A DNA stretch of 64,000 bases from DATKNA01 sp963786765 (GCA_963786765.1 CAWBAJ010000002.1:98239-162238); one strand, 5' to 3'; positions 25,775-34,305 are shown, counted from the stretch's first letter. Program-made: numbers and translations. Notes: generated by a model not told the origin, from the sequence alone.

Positions 25775-27130
25775 CTACTGGGCGCTGGCCAACGCCGAGT
25801 TGAGGTTGTCGATGAACGATTTGGCCGTGGACTTCACGTCCGCCCCGTTCAGGCTGATCTGCTGGTAGGCCCGGGTGAAGGCCGTCTCGAAGTTGGCCTG
25901 GTAGCCCGCGGGGTAGAGGACCGTCGGCGGGTTCTTGGCGACGATCTGCTTGAACAGGCTCAGCATGTGCTTCGTGGCGGCGTCGAGCTTGGGGTTGTCG
26001 ATCTGCGCCTGCAGTTCCTTCTGGTTCGTGTCCGCCCCGTTGTTGGAGGAGAACAGCATGTTCGCGTCGTGATCGTTGACCCAGAAGTTGATGTAGGCAG
26101 CCGCGGTCGCCTGGTTGTTGCAGCTCTTCGGGATCGAGAAGCCGGACGTGAACAGGACGCTTCCCGGACCGCCGGAACCGCCCGGAAGCGCCACCGTCGT
26201 CAGCTGCTGCCCGGCCTTGGCGCCGGTCAGCGCGCCCTGCGCCTGCCCGAGCTGGTTGCCGGGCTTGTTGTCCGCCAGCACCTTGCCCTGGGCGATGAAG
26301 CTCTGCTCCGTCTGCGGCGCCTCAGCCGCCTTCTCCTGCGCGGTCGTCGTCAGCCCGGCCTTGCGCCACGACTCCCACTTGGTCCAGAAATCGACGAGGG
26401 TCTGCTCGGGGAACGCAACCTTGCTGCCATCGAACATCTTCTGGCCCTGCGCCTGGACGTACTCGATGAAGTAGTTGGGGAGGCCGCCGCCCAGGTTGAC
26501 CGCCTTGACCCCCGACGGCAGGTTCGGCTGCGCCTTCTTGACGTAGGTCTCGAAGTCGTCCCAGGTCCAGTCCGCGGCCGGGTCCCCCACACCCGCCTGC
26601 TTGGCCAGCGTCTGATTGACCATGATCGAGTCGTACGCGGCCCCGTAGGGGATCTCGTACAGCTTGCCGTCCGTGCCCCGGCCGGTGTCGAGAACGTTCT
26701 TGGGGATCTGGCTGACGTCGATCTTGCCCGCCTTCACCAGCGGTTCGAGGTCGAGAAGGATGCCCTTGGTCGCGTAGTCGTTGAGCTGGCGGCCCTGCAT
26801 CTGCGCGACACACGCCATGTTCCCGCTCGTCGCCTGGACGTTGAGCTTGTTCCAGTAGGAGGCGAAGTCCGTGTACTCGGGCGTCACCGTCACGCCGGGG
26901 TTCGCCTTGGTGAAGAGGTCGGAGACGCCGTTCGTGAGCTCGACGCGCTGTCCGGAGCCCCAGTAGGACAGCCGGACCGCGCCTTGGACCTTGCCGCTGT
27001 CGGCGGGCTGCGACGCGGTGCCACCGACAGACGTCCCTCCGGAACAAGCGGTGACGGCCGCCGTGAGGGCGGCCAGGCCCGCGGCCACGCCGAACCGGCG
27101 CCGTGTCTGCGGATACCTCATGGGGATCAT
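25775..27130 (-). CDS. sugar ABC transporter substrate-binding lipoprotein
   Basis: This 451-residue extracellular solute-binding protein of family 1 has a basic TRRRFGVAAG stretch resembling a Tat motif. The lipobox LTAAVTACSGG has its lipidated Cys at about residue 29. The mature protein shows VRLSYWGSGQRVELTNGVSDLF and TPEYTDFASYWNKLNVQ. It binds a sugar or oligosaccharide outside the cell for the two permeases encoded upstream. Among three clustered ATGs, 27130 has AGAGG at five bases. It is separated from the permease stop by 86 bases, enough for an internal regulatory site that I cannot identify. No ATPase gene is nearby. Confidence 0.92.
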   Translation of the reverse strand: MIPMRYPQTRRRFGVAAGLAALTAAVTACSGGTSVGGTASQPADSGKVQGAVRLSYWGSGQRVELTNGVSDLFTKANPGVTVTPEYTDFASYWNKLNVQATSGNMACVAQMQGRQLNDYATKGILLDLEPLVKAGKIDVSQIPKNVLDTGRGTDGKLYEIPYGAAYDSIMVNQTLAKQAGVGDPAADWTWDDFETYVKKAQPNLPSGVKAVNLGGGLPNYFIEYVQAQGQKMFDGSKVAFPEQTLVDFWTKWESWRKAGLTTTAQEKAAEAPQTEQSFIAQGKVLADNKPGNQLGQAQGALTGAKAGQQLTTVALPGGSGGPGSVLFTSGFSIPKSCNNQATAAAYINFWVNDHDANMLFSSNNGADTNQKELQAQIDNPKLDAATKHMLSLFKQIVAKNPPTVLYPAGYQANFETAFTRAYQQISLNGADVKSTAKSFIDNLNSALASAQ

Positions 27131-27216
27131 CATTTCCTCTCGTGCTTCTTGGCTCTCGGCCGCAGAATGTCTGCTCCGGTTCGGATTCCGGAGCCATTGC
27201 TTTCCTACCCGTGCGA

Positions 27217-28119
27217 TCATTTGATCCCAGTCGTCGCGACCCCCTCGATGAGCAGTCGCTGGGAGACCAGGAAGAAGCCCACGATCGGCGCGATGGAGAC
27301 CGTCGCCATGGCGAACAGCGGACCGAACGCGGACACCCCGGTGGTGTCGAGGAACCCGTTGAGACCGACCGTCACCGTCCACTTGTTCGGGTCGTTGAGG
27401 TAGAGCAGCGGGCCGAGGAAGTCGTCCCACGTGCGGATGAAGGTGAAGAGGGCGGTGGTACCGATCGCGGGGATGGTGAGCGGGACCACGATCCTGGCGA
27501 AGATGGCGATATGACCGCAGCCGTCCAGCTTGGCCGCATCGTCGAGCTCGCGCGGCAGGGTTCGGATGAACTGCACCATGAGGAAGACGAAGAACGCGTC
27601 CGTGGCCAGGTACTTCGGCACGACCAGCGGCAGGATCGTGTTGATCCACGCGAGGTGGTTGAAGAGCACGTACTGCGGGACGAGGGTGGCCTGGTACGGC
27701 AGCAGGAGCGTCATCAGGACGAACCCGAAGAGCACCCGCTTGAAAGGGAACTCCAGCCGCGCGAACGCATAGGCGGCAAGGGAGCAGGACAGGATGTTCC
27801 CGATGATGCACAGCGTCGAGATCACCAAGGAGTTCAGGAAGTACTTCGAGAACTGCAGCGTGCCGTAGTTCCAGCCGACCCGGTAGTTGTCGAGGGTGAG
27901 GCCGCTCGGCCAGAGGCCGAGCGTGTTGAACGTCTGGTTCGGCGGACGGAGCGACGCGCTGACCATCCACAGCAGCGGGTAGAGCACCAGGAAGAGGACG
28001 AGGATCAACAGGATGTGGCGAGCCACCCCCCGGACCAGGCGGCTGCGGGACGGGCGCCGGGGGAAGATCGGGGAGAGCGCGCGAGCCGGCGTCCGGGCCG
28101 GAGGGGCAGATGTGCTCAT
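27217..28119 (-). CDS. sugar ABC transporter permease (MalG type)
   Basis: This 300-residue inner-membrane permease has six helices, beginning HILLILVLFLVLYPLLWMVS, and the EAA-type cytoplasmic loop ELDDAAKLDGCGHIAIFARIVVPL that contacts the ATPase. Carbohydrate-uptake-1 family permeases pair as MalF/MalG heterodimers, and its partner lies immediately upstream, with ATGA overlap at 28116-28119. The stop is followed after 86 bases by the binding-protein gene. The N-terminal 25 residues are proline-rich and cytoplasmic. Which sugar it carries cannot be read from the sequence. The beta-mannosidase in the unit makes a beta-mannoside plausible. Confidence 0.93.
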   Translation of the reverse strand: MSTSAPPARTPARALSPIFPRRPSRSRLVRGVARHILLILVLFLVLYPLLWMVSASLRPPNQTFNTLGLWPSGLTLDNYRVGWNYGTLQFSKYFLNSLVISTLCIIGNILSCSLAAYAFARLEFPFKRVLFGFVLMTLLLPYQATLVPQYVLFNHLAWINTILPLVVPKYLATDAFFVFLMVQFIRTLPRELDDAAKLDGCGHIAIFARIVVPLTIPAIGTTALFTFIRTWDDFLGPLLYLNDPNKWTVTVGLNGFLDTTGVSAFGPLFAMATVSIAPIVGFFLVSQRLLIEGVATTGIK

Positions 28120-29144
28120 CGTTCGTCTCCGTAGTGGACCCAGAACCGGGCGGTTGCGAACATGACCGCGGTGAAGACCGCGAGGACGACGACGAGGACC
28201 CAGGCCATCGCCGCGGCGTAACCCATGTCGAGCTGGGTGAAGCCGCGCTGGTAGAGGTAGAGGGTGTAGAACAAGGTGGAGTCGGCGGGGCCGCCCGTGC
28301 CGTTGCTCACCACGTATGCCGGTGTGAATGCCTGCAGAGCGTTCACCGTCGTGAGCAGCACGTTGAAGAAGATGAGCGGCGACAGCATCGGCAGCGTCAC
28401 GCTGAAGAAGCGCCGCACCGGCCCCGCCCCGTCCACCTCAGCGGCCTCATAGAGATCCCTCGGGACCTGTCGCAGACCGGCCAAGAAGATGATCATCGGC
28501 GCGCCGAAGGTCCAGACGCTCAGCAGGATCAGCGTGTACAGCGCCGTCGACGGATCGCCGATCCAGGTCCGCCCCTGGATCCCGAACAGCGCGAGGGCCG
28601 CGTTGAACACCCCGTCGGCACTGAACATCTGCCGCCACAGCAGGGAGACCGCGACGCTCGCGCCGACGAGCGACGGCAGGTAGAACGCAGCCCGGTAGAA
28701 AGGCAGGAACCGGATCCCCTGGTTGAGGACCAGCGCCACCAGCATGGACACGACGAGGATCGCCGGGACCGCGATGACCGCGTACTTGAACGTGACGGCG
28801 ACGGAATGGAGGAACCGCGGGTCGTCGAGCATCGCTCGGTAGTTGGCCAGACCGCGCCACTGCGGCGGCGACAGCAGGTTGTACTTGGTGAACGAGAGGT
28901 AGAGCGAGTAGATCATCGGCCCGAGGGTGAGACCGACCAGGCCGATCAGCCACGGCGTCAGGAAGCCGTACCCCGCCAGTGCTTCGCGGGTCCTCCGGCT
29001 CATCCGGACGCGCCGGTGCCCTTTCTCCTCCGGGGCGACGTCCCCGCCGGCCACCTGCACGCGAGGGGCACCGGACGCCGGGGGGGCCGTGCGGTCCTGC
29101 CGGATCCGGCCCACCGACTCGCGGCCCTTGCCTTCCACGCTCAC
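28116..29144 (-). CDS. sugar ABC transporter permease (MalF type)
   Basis: This permease of about 342 residues has a 50-residue polar N-terminus, then RTREALAGYGFLTPWLIGLV and five further helices. Its EAA loop reads PRDLYEAAEVDGAGPVRRFF. It forms the translocation pore with the MalG-type partner. The GTG at 29144 overlaps the dehydrogenase stop as GTGA, supporting the long N-terminus; a start at the ATG before SRRTREALAG would also yield a complete permease. Actinomycetes often energise several such importers with one shared MsiK-type ATPase encoded elsewhere, which would explain the missing ATPase. Confidence 0.92.
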   Translation of the reverse strand: MSVEGKGRESVGRIRQDRTAPPASGAPRVQVAGGDVAPEEKGHRRVRMSRRTREALAGYGFLTPWLIGLVGLTLGPMIYSLYLSFTKYNLLSPPQWRGLANYRAMLDDPRFLHSVAVTFKYAVIAVPAILVVSMLVALVLNQGIRFLPFYRAAFYLPSLVGASVAVSLLWRQMFSADGVFNAALALFGIQGRTWIGDPSTALYTLILLSVWTFGAPMIIFLAGLRQVPRDLYEAAEVDGAGPVRRFFSVTLPMLSPLIFFNVLLTTVNALQAFTPAYVVSNGTGGPADSTLFYTLYLYQRGFTQLDMGYAAAMAWVLVVVLAVFTAVMFATARFWVHYGDER

Positions 29145-30022
29145 CGGGCGCCTCCCGCTGCGGCGGCCGTGCGCGCTGCGTGCGCGCCCACCCGATCGGA
29201 GAGAACCTGGGACAGCAGCGCAGCGACCGGCACGCGGACGTCGGCCGCGCGGGCGGCCTGGACGACCTCGAACAGGTCCTTGCTCCACGGGCGGTCCTCG
29301 GGCGACGTGCCCCCGGCGTCGTAGGCGGCGGACGTCCGGTCGAAGAAGTCCCAGTTGCGCGTCACCCAGGACTCGCCCGTGCACGAGGCGACCACGTCGA
29401 GAACGCTCTCCTCCGAGACGCCGTGAGCCGCGGCGAGCTCCAGTGCCTCGTGAGCGCCGGCGAGGGCCGAGAGCATCATCAGCTGGTTCGCGAGCTTGGT
29501 CGCCGCTCCGGCCCCGGCGGGGCCCACGAGACGGATCAGGCTCCCCTCGGTCTCGAGCAGGGGACGGACGCGCTCGAGCACCTTCTCGTCGCCGCCCACC
29601 ATGATCGTGAGGTCGCCCTGCTCGGCGCGGTCCGCACCGCCCGACACCGGGGCGTCGAGCAGCCCGACGCCGCAGTCGGACGCCGCCTCGGCGAGGCGGG
29701 ACGCGGTCGCCGGCAGAACCGTGCTGTGGACGACGACCGTGCGGTCGGCTCCTTCCTGGGCGAGCCATCCCTTCGGTCCCTCGAGCAGCGACTCCACCGC
29801 CGCGTCGTCCGGAACCGCGAGCACCAGGACCTCGCAGGAGGACAGCTCCTCGGGCGAGGACGCGACGGAGGCTCCCTCGTCCCCCAATCCCGTCGCCTTC
29901 TCCGGAACGGGGTCGTAGACGGTCAAGGACCAGCCGGCCCGGATCAGTGCCAGGGCCATCGGACGCCCGATGTTGCCCAGGCCCGCGAACGCGACGGGCG
30001 TGGATCCTGGCGACGCTGCCAT
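29141..30022 (-). CDS. NAD(P)-dependent beta-hydroxyacid dehydrogenase (HIBADH/tartronate-semialdehyde reductase family)
   Basis: This 293-residue dehydrogenase has the Rossmann motif AFAGLGNIGRPMALALIRAGW, the substrate-binding loop DAPVSGGADRAEQGDLTIM, and the catalytic Lys in GAATKLANQLM. The family includes 3-hydroxyisobutyrate dehydrogenase and 2-hydroxy-3-oxopropionate reductase; the latter acts after aldolase cleavage of sugar diacids, which would fit this locus. ATG 30022 is chosen because GGAG lies five bases upstream; ATG 30037 is the longer option. The gene follows the RraA copy 3 gene by 73 bases and overlaps the permease start. Confidence 0.88.
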   Translation of the reverse strand: MAASPGSTPVAFAGLGNIGRPMALALIRAGWSLTVYDPVPEKATGLGDEGASVASSPEELSSCEVLVLAVPDDAAVESLLEGPKGWLAQEGADRTVVVHSTVLPATASRLAEAASDCGVGLLDAPVSGGADRAEQGDLTIMVGGDEKVLERVRPLLETEGSLIRLVGPAGAGAATKLANQLMMLSALAGAHEALELAAAHGVSEESVLDVVASCTGESWVTRNWDFFDRTSAAYDAGGTSPEDRPWSKDLFEVVQAARAADVRVPVAALLSQVLSDRVGAHAARTAAAAGGAR

Positions 30023-30095
30023 GTCTGCTCCATCCACGGACGAGATCGGGAGTGGGCACGCTCGGGGCGGTAGCCCTTCACGAGCGGAACCGCCG

Positions 30096-30857
30096 TCAGA
30101 CGCCGTCGTAGTAGGCGAGCACCGCTTCGACGTCGACGGTGCTGTCCAGCTGCTTCCCCTGAGCCTGGTAGTGCTTGCGCCGCGCGTTCATGTCGGCGAG
30201 CAGGATCGCCCTGGCGTGCGTGGCGACCTCGTCGGCCACCTCGGCCGGAACGACGACGGCCCCGTCGTCGTCGCAGCCGACGATGTCGCCCGGACGTACC
30301 TGGACCCCCCCGCAAGCGATCGTGCCCTGCACCTCCACGACCTCGATGCGCCCGGGAATGATCGTGCGACCCCGATGCCGCGCGACGATCGGCGTCTTCT
30401 GGAGAACGACCTCAGCGGTGTCCCGGCAGTAGCCGTCGGTGATGATCCCCACCGCGCCCCTGCCGACCGCTCCCATCGAGTTCTCGGAACCCCAGAAGCC
30501 GACCTCGGGCCCTCCGCCGGACTCGGTGACGATGACGTGGCCGGGCTGCAGGTCGTCCGGCAGGTTCATGTGGCCGTGGCGCTCGAACCAGATCCGGTGG
30601 GCTTCGACGATGTCCTGCGTCGAGTCCAACTTCCACATGGGCTTGTTGGAGGGGACGCACCGGATCGTCGCGGCCTGGCCCCAGAACCTCATCCCGCTCC
30701 ACAGCGGGCGGATCTCGGGCGACATCAGCGTGAGGTTGAAGTAGCCGATCCCGTCCAGCGCATCGACGACGTCACAGACGCGCAGGTGCCTGTAGAGGCT
30801 GTTCAGGTCGTTGCGGTCGGCTCGGGCGATCGACGGGGCGGAGTCGGTGAGCGACAT
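30096..30857 (-). CDS. RraA-family aldolase-like protein (copy 3)
   Basis: This 253-residue RraA-superfamily protein is the first gene of the minus-strand unit. The signature is altered to GIITDGYCRDTAEVV: the Arg-Asp pair is kept, but the preceding GGA found in copies 1 and 2 is GYC. The insert MWKLDSTQDIVEAHRIWFER and the C-terminal VRPGDIVGCDDDGAVVVP match the other copies in layout. The changes at the pocket suggest a different substrate or reaction from its two paralogues. AGAGGACC precedes the ATG. The 254-base divergent gap upstream carries a candidate operator. Confidence 0.85.
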   Translation of the reverse strand: MSLTDSAPSIARADRNDLNSLYRHLRVCDVVDALDGIGYFNLTLMSPEIRPLWSGMRFWGQAATIRCVPSNKPMWKLDSTQDIVEAHRIWFERHGHMNLPDDLQPGHVIVTESGGGPEVGFWGSENSMGAVGRGAVGIITDGYCRDTAEVVLQKTPIVARHRGRTIIPGRIEVVEVQGTIACGGVQVRPGDIVGCDDDGAVVVPAEVADEVATHARAILLADMNARRKHYQAQGKQLDSTVDVEAVLAYYDGV

Positions 30858-30981
30858 GGTCCTCTTCTCAGGGATGGGGGTTCCGGGCCGCCGGCAGCTC
30901 CGAGGGAGTGCCGCGGTGCGGGTCCGGGCCGGACGCATCGTCCGGGCTACGTGGTCCGCCTAGGATCGGTGGGCAATCTGC

Positions 30982-31015
30982 GTAGACGGTCCATATGGGT
31001 TGGACTATTGTCTAC
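30982..31015. promoter_or_regulatory. candidate GntR operator between divergent units
   Basis: GTAGAC (30982-30987) and GTCTAC (31010-31015) are outer arms, and GTCCA (30989-30993) with TGGAC (31001-31005) inner arms, of an interrupted inverted repeat. It overlaps the locally AT-richer stretch upstream of the GntR gene. The gap 30858-31111 separates the RraA-led unit from the GntR-led unit, so one bound dimer could control both. Binding is inferred from position and symmetry. Confidence 0.45.
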
Positions 31016-31111
31016 AACAGACGAAGTGCGGGACGCAAGGGTGCCGACAGGGCAAACTGGTCACGAGCTCGTCACGATGACCTCGTCACCGCGAGCCCCC
31101 GGGAGGAATCC

Positions 31112-31858
31112 GTGAGGATGCCGCCCGCCCTGCCTGCGCCCCGAAGGAAGCCTGTGACCTCACCCGCTCTGCCCGCGCACACAGCTCCACCGGCCGTTCC
31201 CCGTGCACCTGTCCGGGGCCGCATCGAGGCGCCCAGCCTCGTCCACCTCGCGGCGCAGTCGATTCGGGACATGATCCTTTCCGGCCGCCTCTCCCCCGGT
31301 GACCGTCTCATCGAGGAACGCCTGACCGAGGAGCTCGGGATCAGCCGCCCCCCGCTACGCGAGGCGCTTCGGCTGCTCCAGCAGGAGGGCCTGATCGAAA
31401 CGCGACCGCGGCGCGGGTCGGTGGTCGCGACGCTGACCGATCAGGACGTGTTCGAGATCCTCACGATGCGCACCGCGCTCGAGCGGCTCGCGGTCGAGCT
31501 CGGCGTCCCCGTGCGCGAGCCGGAGCGCCTCGAAGTGTGCAGAACCGCTCTGGCTCGGATGGAGGAGTGCGCCCGTGCGGAGGACCGCGCCGGGCTCGTC
31601 ACCAACGCCTACGCCTTCCACGCATCGATCGTCGCGCTCGCCGGCCACCGCCGGCTGAACGAGAGCTACGCCGCGGTGCAGCAGCAGCAGATCCTGTGCA
31701 TGGCTCGCAACCTCTACACCCGCGAGCACGAGTACGAGGACCTCGTCACCCACGTCGCGCGGCACCGTCACCTGCTCGATGTCATCGAGGCAGGAGACCC
31801 GGACGCCGTCCTCGCCGAGCTCGCGGTGCACGGCGAGCGGTCGTTCCTCCAGCGCTGA
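31112..31858 (+). CDS. GntR family (FadR/FCD-type) transcriptional regulator
   Basis: This 248-residue regulator has a proline-rich N-terminal tail and then the winged helix LVHLAAQSIRDMILSGRLSPG, followed by IEERLTEELGISRPPLREAL and EGLIETRPRRGSVVATL. The all-helical FCD ligand domain follows, with its likely metal-binding residues in NAYAFHASIVALAGH and HVARHRHLLDVIEAGD. FCD regulators commonly respond to organic acids and sugar acids. GTG 31112 with GGAGG five bases upstream is much better than the longer frame. It sits at the head of the plus-strand unit and divergent from the main unit, so it is the probable local regulator. Confidence 0.9.
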   Translation: MRMPPALPAPRRKPVTSPALPAHTAPPAVPRAPVRGRIEAPSLVHLAAQSIRDMILSGRLSPGDRLIEERLTEELGISRPPLREALRLLQQEGLIETRPRRGSVVATLTDQDVFEILTMRTALERLAVELGVPVREPERLEVCRTALARMEECARAEDRAGLVTNAYAFHASIVALAGHRRLNESYAAVQQQQILCMARNLYTREHEYEDLVTHVARHRHLLDVIEAGDPDAVLAELAVHGERSFLQR

Positions 31859-31894
31859 CGCCGGCAGCGCCACGGACCTGGGAGTCGACAGCGG

Positions 31895-32869
31895 ATGAGC
31901 CAGACGGTGCTGATCACCGACTGCGACATGGGGCCTGCGGACCTGGAGCGAAGCGTGCTCGAGCCTGCCGGCTGGAGGGTCGTCCACGGTTCCGCCCGCA
32001 CCGAGGAGGACGTCGTCGCCGCGGTAAGCGAGACCGGTGCCGCGGGCCTGCTCGTCCAGTACGCGCCGATCAGCGCGCAGGTGCTGGACGCCTGCCCCTC
32101 CGTCAGAGGGCTGGCGCGCTATGGCGTCGGCATGGACAACGTGGACGTGGCGGCGGCGTCCGAACGGGGTGTCGCAGCGCTGAACGTCCCCGACTACGGC
32201 GCCGCCGAGGTCGCCGACCACACGATGGCTCTCCTGCTCGGGCTTCTCCGCGGGGTGCCGACGTGGTCGGCTGCCACCGCGGCCGGACGCTGGCCGGTCC
32301 GTGGTGACCTGCCCGAGCCGATGGAGCTGCGGGCATGCAGCCTCGGCCTCCTGGGCTTCGGGGCCATCGCCCGCGAGGTGGCCGTGCGCGCCCGCGCCTT
32401 CGGCATGCAGGTGTCCGCGCATGATCCGTTCGTGCCCCCGGCGCGGATGACGGCCGCCGGGGTGCGCCCGATGGAGTTCGACGACCTGTGGCGGAGCAGC
32501 ACGGCCGTCAGCGTGCACGCTCCGCTCACGGCGGACACCACCGGCATCGTCGGCAGAACGGCGCTGGGCCTGCTGCCCCGCGGCTCCTTCCTGATCAACT
32601 GCGCCAGGGCCGGTCTCGTCCACCGAGCGGCCCTGGAGGCGGCCCTGACCGAGGGTTGCCTCGCGGGCGTGGGCCTCGACGTCTGGTGGGAGGAACCCGC
32701 CGCCGCCGACGACCCGCTCCTTCGCGACCCACGCGTCGTCCTCACGCCGCACGTGGCCTGGCTCTCCCCCGGCTCGGTCCAGCGGCTACGGACCTCTGCA
32801 GCACGACGCCTGCTCGACGTCCTCGTCGCCGGCGAGGCCGCCACCACCTCTGTTGGAGGAACCTTGTGA
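31895..32869 (+). CDS. D-isomer-specific 2-hydroxyacid dehydrogenase (CtBP-like)
   Basis: This 324-residue NAD-dependent dehydrogenase has the substrate segment GLARYGVGMDNVDVAAAS and the nucleotide-binding LGLLGFGAIAREVAVRARAFG. The catalytic residues are Arg in INCARAGLVH, Glu in DVWWEEP and His in VLTPHVAWLS. The family interconverts 2-hydroxy and 2-oxo acids. It follows the GntR gene by 36 bases and overlaps the FAH-family gene as GTGA. In the unit it could oxidise an aldonic acid or reduce a 2-oxo acid from an aldolase; the sequence does not settle which. Confidence 0.9.
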   Translation: MSQTVLITDCDMGPADLERSVLEPAGWRVVHGSARTEEDVVAAVSETGAAGLLVQYAPISAQVLDACPSVRGLARYGVGMDNVDVAAASERGVAALNVPDYGAAEVADHTMALLLGLLRGVPTWSAATAAGRWPVRGDLPEPMELRACSLGLLGFGAIAREVAVRARAFGMQVSAHDPFVPPARMTAAGVRPMEFDDLWRSSTAVSVHAPLTADTTGIVGRTALGLLPRGSFLINCARAGLVHRAALEAALTEGCLAGVGLDVWWEEPAAADDPLLRDPRVVLTPHVAWLSPGSVQRLRTSAARRLLDVLVAGEAATTSVGGTL

Positions 32870-33717
32870 GCACCCTCGTCCACCTTCGCGACGGCGACCG
32901 GAGCCGGTGGGCCGTCCGGCGTCAGGACGGCGACGGCACAGTGGAGGCCACACTTCCCGCCTCTCTCGCCGAACTGCTGGCGGTGCCCCTTGCCGAGGCG
33001 CGGTCGCTCGTCGAGTCAGCGACCGACTGGCAACCCGCCCCCGGCGACGTCCAGCTCCTTCCGCCCGTGGACCGGCAAGAGGTCTGGGCGGCCGGGGTGA
33101 CCTACCTGCGCAGCCGGGACGGCCGTGCGGAGGAATCGGCGCACGCCGCGATGTACGACCTCGTCTACGATGCAGAACGGCCCGAGGTGTTCTTCAAGGC
33201 GACCCCTGAGCGCGTGGTGCCTCCGGACGCGCCGGTGGGCATCCGCGCGGACTCCGGGTGGGACGTCCCGGAGCCGGAGATCGGATTGGTGGTGAACAGC
33301 CGCGCCGAGGTGTTCGGCTACGTCGCCGGCAACGACATGAGCAGCCGGTCGATCGAGGGCGAGAACCCGCTCTACCTACCACAGGCCAAGGTCTACAGCC
33401 GCTCGTGCGCGATCGGCCCGGGCATCGTTCCGGCGTGGGAGCGGCCCGACACGCCCGTCCGGATCGCGATGCAGATCCACCGGGACGGGAAGGTCGTGTT
33501 CGACGGCAGCAGCTCGACGGGCTCGATGCGACGGTCGTTCCCCGAACTCGTGGGCTGCTTGTTCCGGGCCATGGACTTTCCGGCCGGGGTGGTGCTCCTG
33601 ACAGGAACCGGCGTCGTCCCGGACAGCGACTTCACGCTGCGCGAGGGTGACCGGATCGTGGTGGACGTCGCCGAGGTCGGGGTGCTCAGCAACCCGGTCG
33701 TGGTGGTCGGGCACTGA
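32866..33717 (+). CDS. FAH-family protein, 2-keto-3-deoxy sugar acid dehydratase-like
   Basis: This 283-residue protein of the fumarylacetoacetate hydrolase superfamily has the metal-binding segment VPEPEIGLVVNSRAEVFGYV, then GNDMSSRSIEGENPLYLPQ, AKVYSRSCAIGPGIVP and the late LLTGTGVVPDSDFTLREGD. The phrase NPLYLPQAK with this spacing is reminiscent of archaeal 2-keto-3-deoxy-D-arabinonate dehydratase rather than of 2-hydroxyhepta-diene hydrolases. That would place it in pentonate breakdown to 2-oxoglutarate semialdehyde. The assignment is from remembered family features. The GTG start overlaps the preceding stop. Confidence 0.82.
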   Translation: MSTLVHLRDGDRSRWAVRRQDGDGTVEATLPASLAELLAVPLAEARSLVESATDWQPAPGDVQLLPPVDRQEVWAAGVTYLRSRDGRAEESAHAAMYDLVYDAERPEVFFKATPERVVPPDAPVGIRADSGWDVPEPEIGLVVNSRAEVFGYVAGNDMSSRSIEGENPLYLPQAKVYSRSCAIGPGIVPAWERPDTPVRIAMQIHRDGKVVFDGSSSTGSMRRSFPELVGCLFRAMDFPAGVVLLTGTGVVPDSDFTLREGDRIVVDVAEVGVLSNPVVVVGH

Positions 33718-33751
33718 CGGCACCGAGGCGCCGAGCAGGGAGACAACGAAC

Positions 33752-34240
33752 ATGCGGATAGCCGTCGGGAACGACCACGCGGGGTTCTCTCTGAAGCCCC
33801 ACGTGGTGGACCACGTACGCCGGCTCGGCCACGAGGTGATCGACGTCGGCACGACCGACGCGACTCCGGTGGACTTCCCCGTCATGACACGACGCGTCAC
33901 CGACCTGGTGACCCGTGCGGAGGCCGATCGGGGAATCCTGGTGTGCGGGACCGGTGTCGGAGCGGCCATCGCGGCGAACAAGGTGCCCGGAATCCGCAGC
34001 GCGGTCATCCACGACACCTACGTCGCACGGCAAGGCGTGGAACATGACGACGTCAACGTGGCGTGTCTCGGAGCGTGGGTGGTCGGCGTCAGGATCGCGG
34101 AGGAGGTTCTCTCGTCGTTCTTGAGCGCGAGGTTCGGCACCGACCCGGACCTCCGGCGGCGAGTGGGGCAGCTGCGCGAGATGGAGCTGGAGACCCAGGC
34201 CGGGCCGCCGGACAGGTCTGCCGGGCGAGAGCTCGCCTGA
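33752..34240 (+). CDS. RpiB/LacA/LacB family sugar-phosphate isomerase
   Basis: This 162-residue isomerase has the N-terminal AVGNDHAGFSLKPHVVDHV, the active-site Cys in GILVCGTGVGAAIAANKVPG, and the EHDDVNVACLGAWVVG segment that includes the proton-relay His region. Family members interconvert aldose and ketose phosphates, classically ribose/ribulose 5-phosphate. Operon-encoded forms act on tetrose or deoxy-sugar phosphates. No kinase gene is present in either unit, so its phosphorylated substrate must be made elsewhere. GGGAG lies nine bases before the ATG. A hairpin follows. Confidence 0.88.
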   Translation: MRIAVGNDHAGFSLKPHVVDHVRRLGHEVIDVGTTDATPVDFPVMTRRVTDLVTRAEADRGILVCGTGVGAAIAANKVPGIRSAVIHDTYVARQGVEHDDVNVACLGAWVVGVRIAEEVLSSFLSARFGTDPDLRRRVGQLREMELETQAGPPDRSAGRELA

Positions 34241-34284
34241 GCCGGTGGTCCGGAACAACCCTGAGGTTCTTCTCCCGCGCGCCA

Positions 34285-34305
34285 GGGTCCGGCCGGGGCG
34301 GACCC
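34285..34305 (+). terminator. hairpin after the RpiB-type gene
   Basis: GGGTCCG (34285-34291) and CGGACCC (34299-34305) form a perfect 7-bp stem with a seven-base loop, 45 bases after the RpiB stop. It separates the catabolic unit from the PspC gene. Confidence 0.5.
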
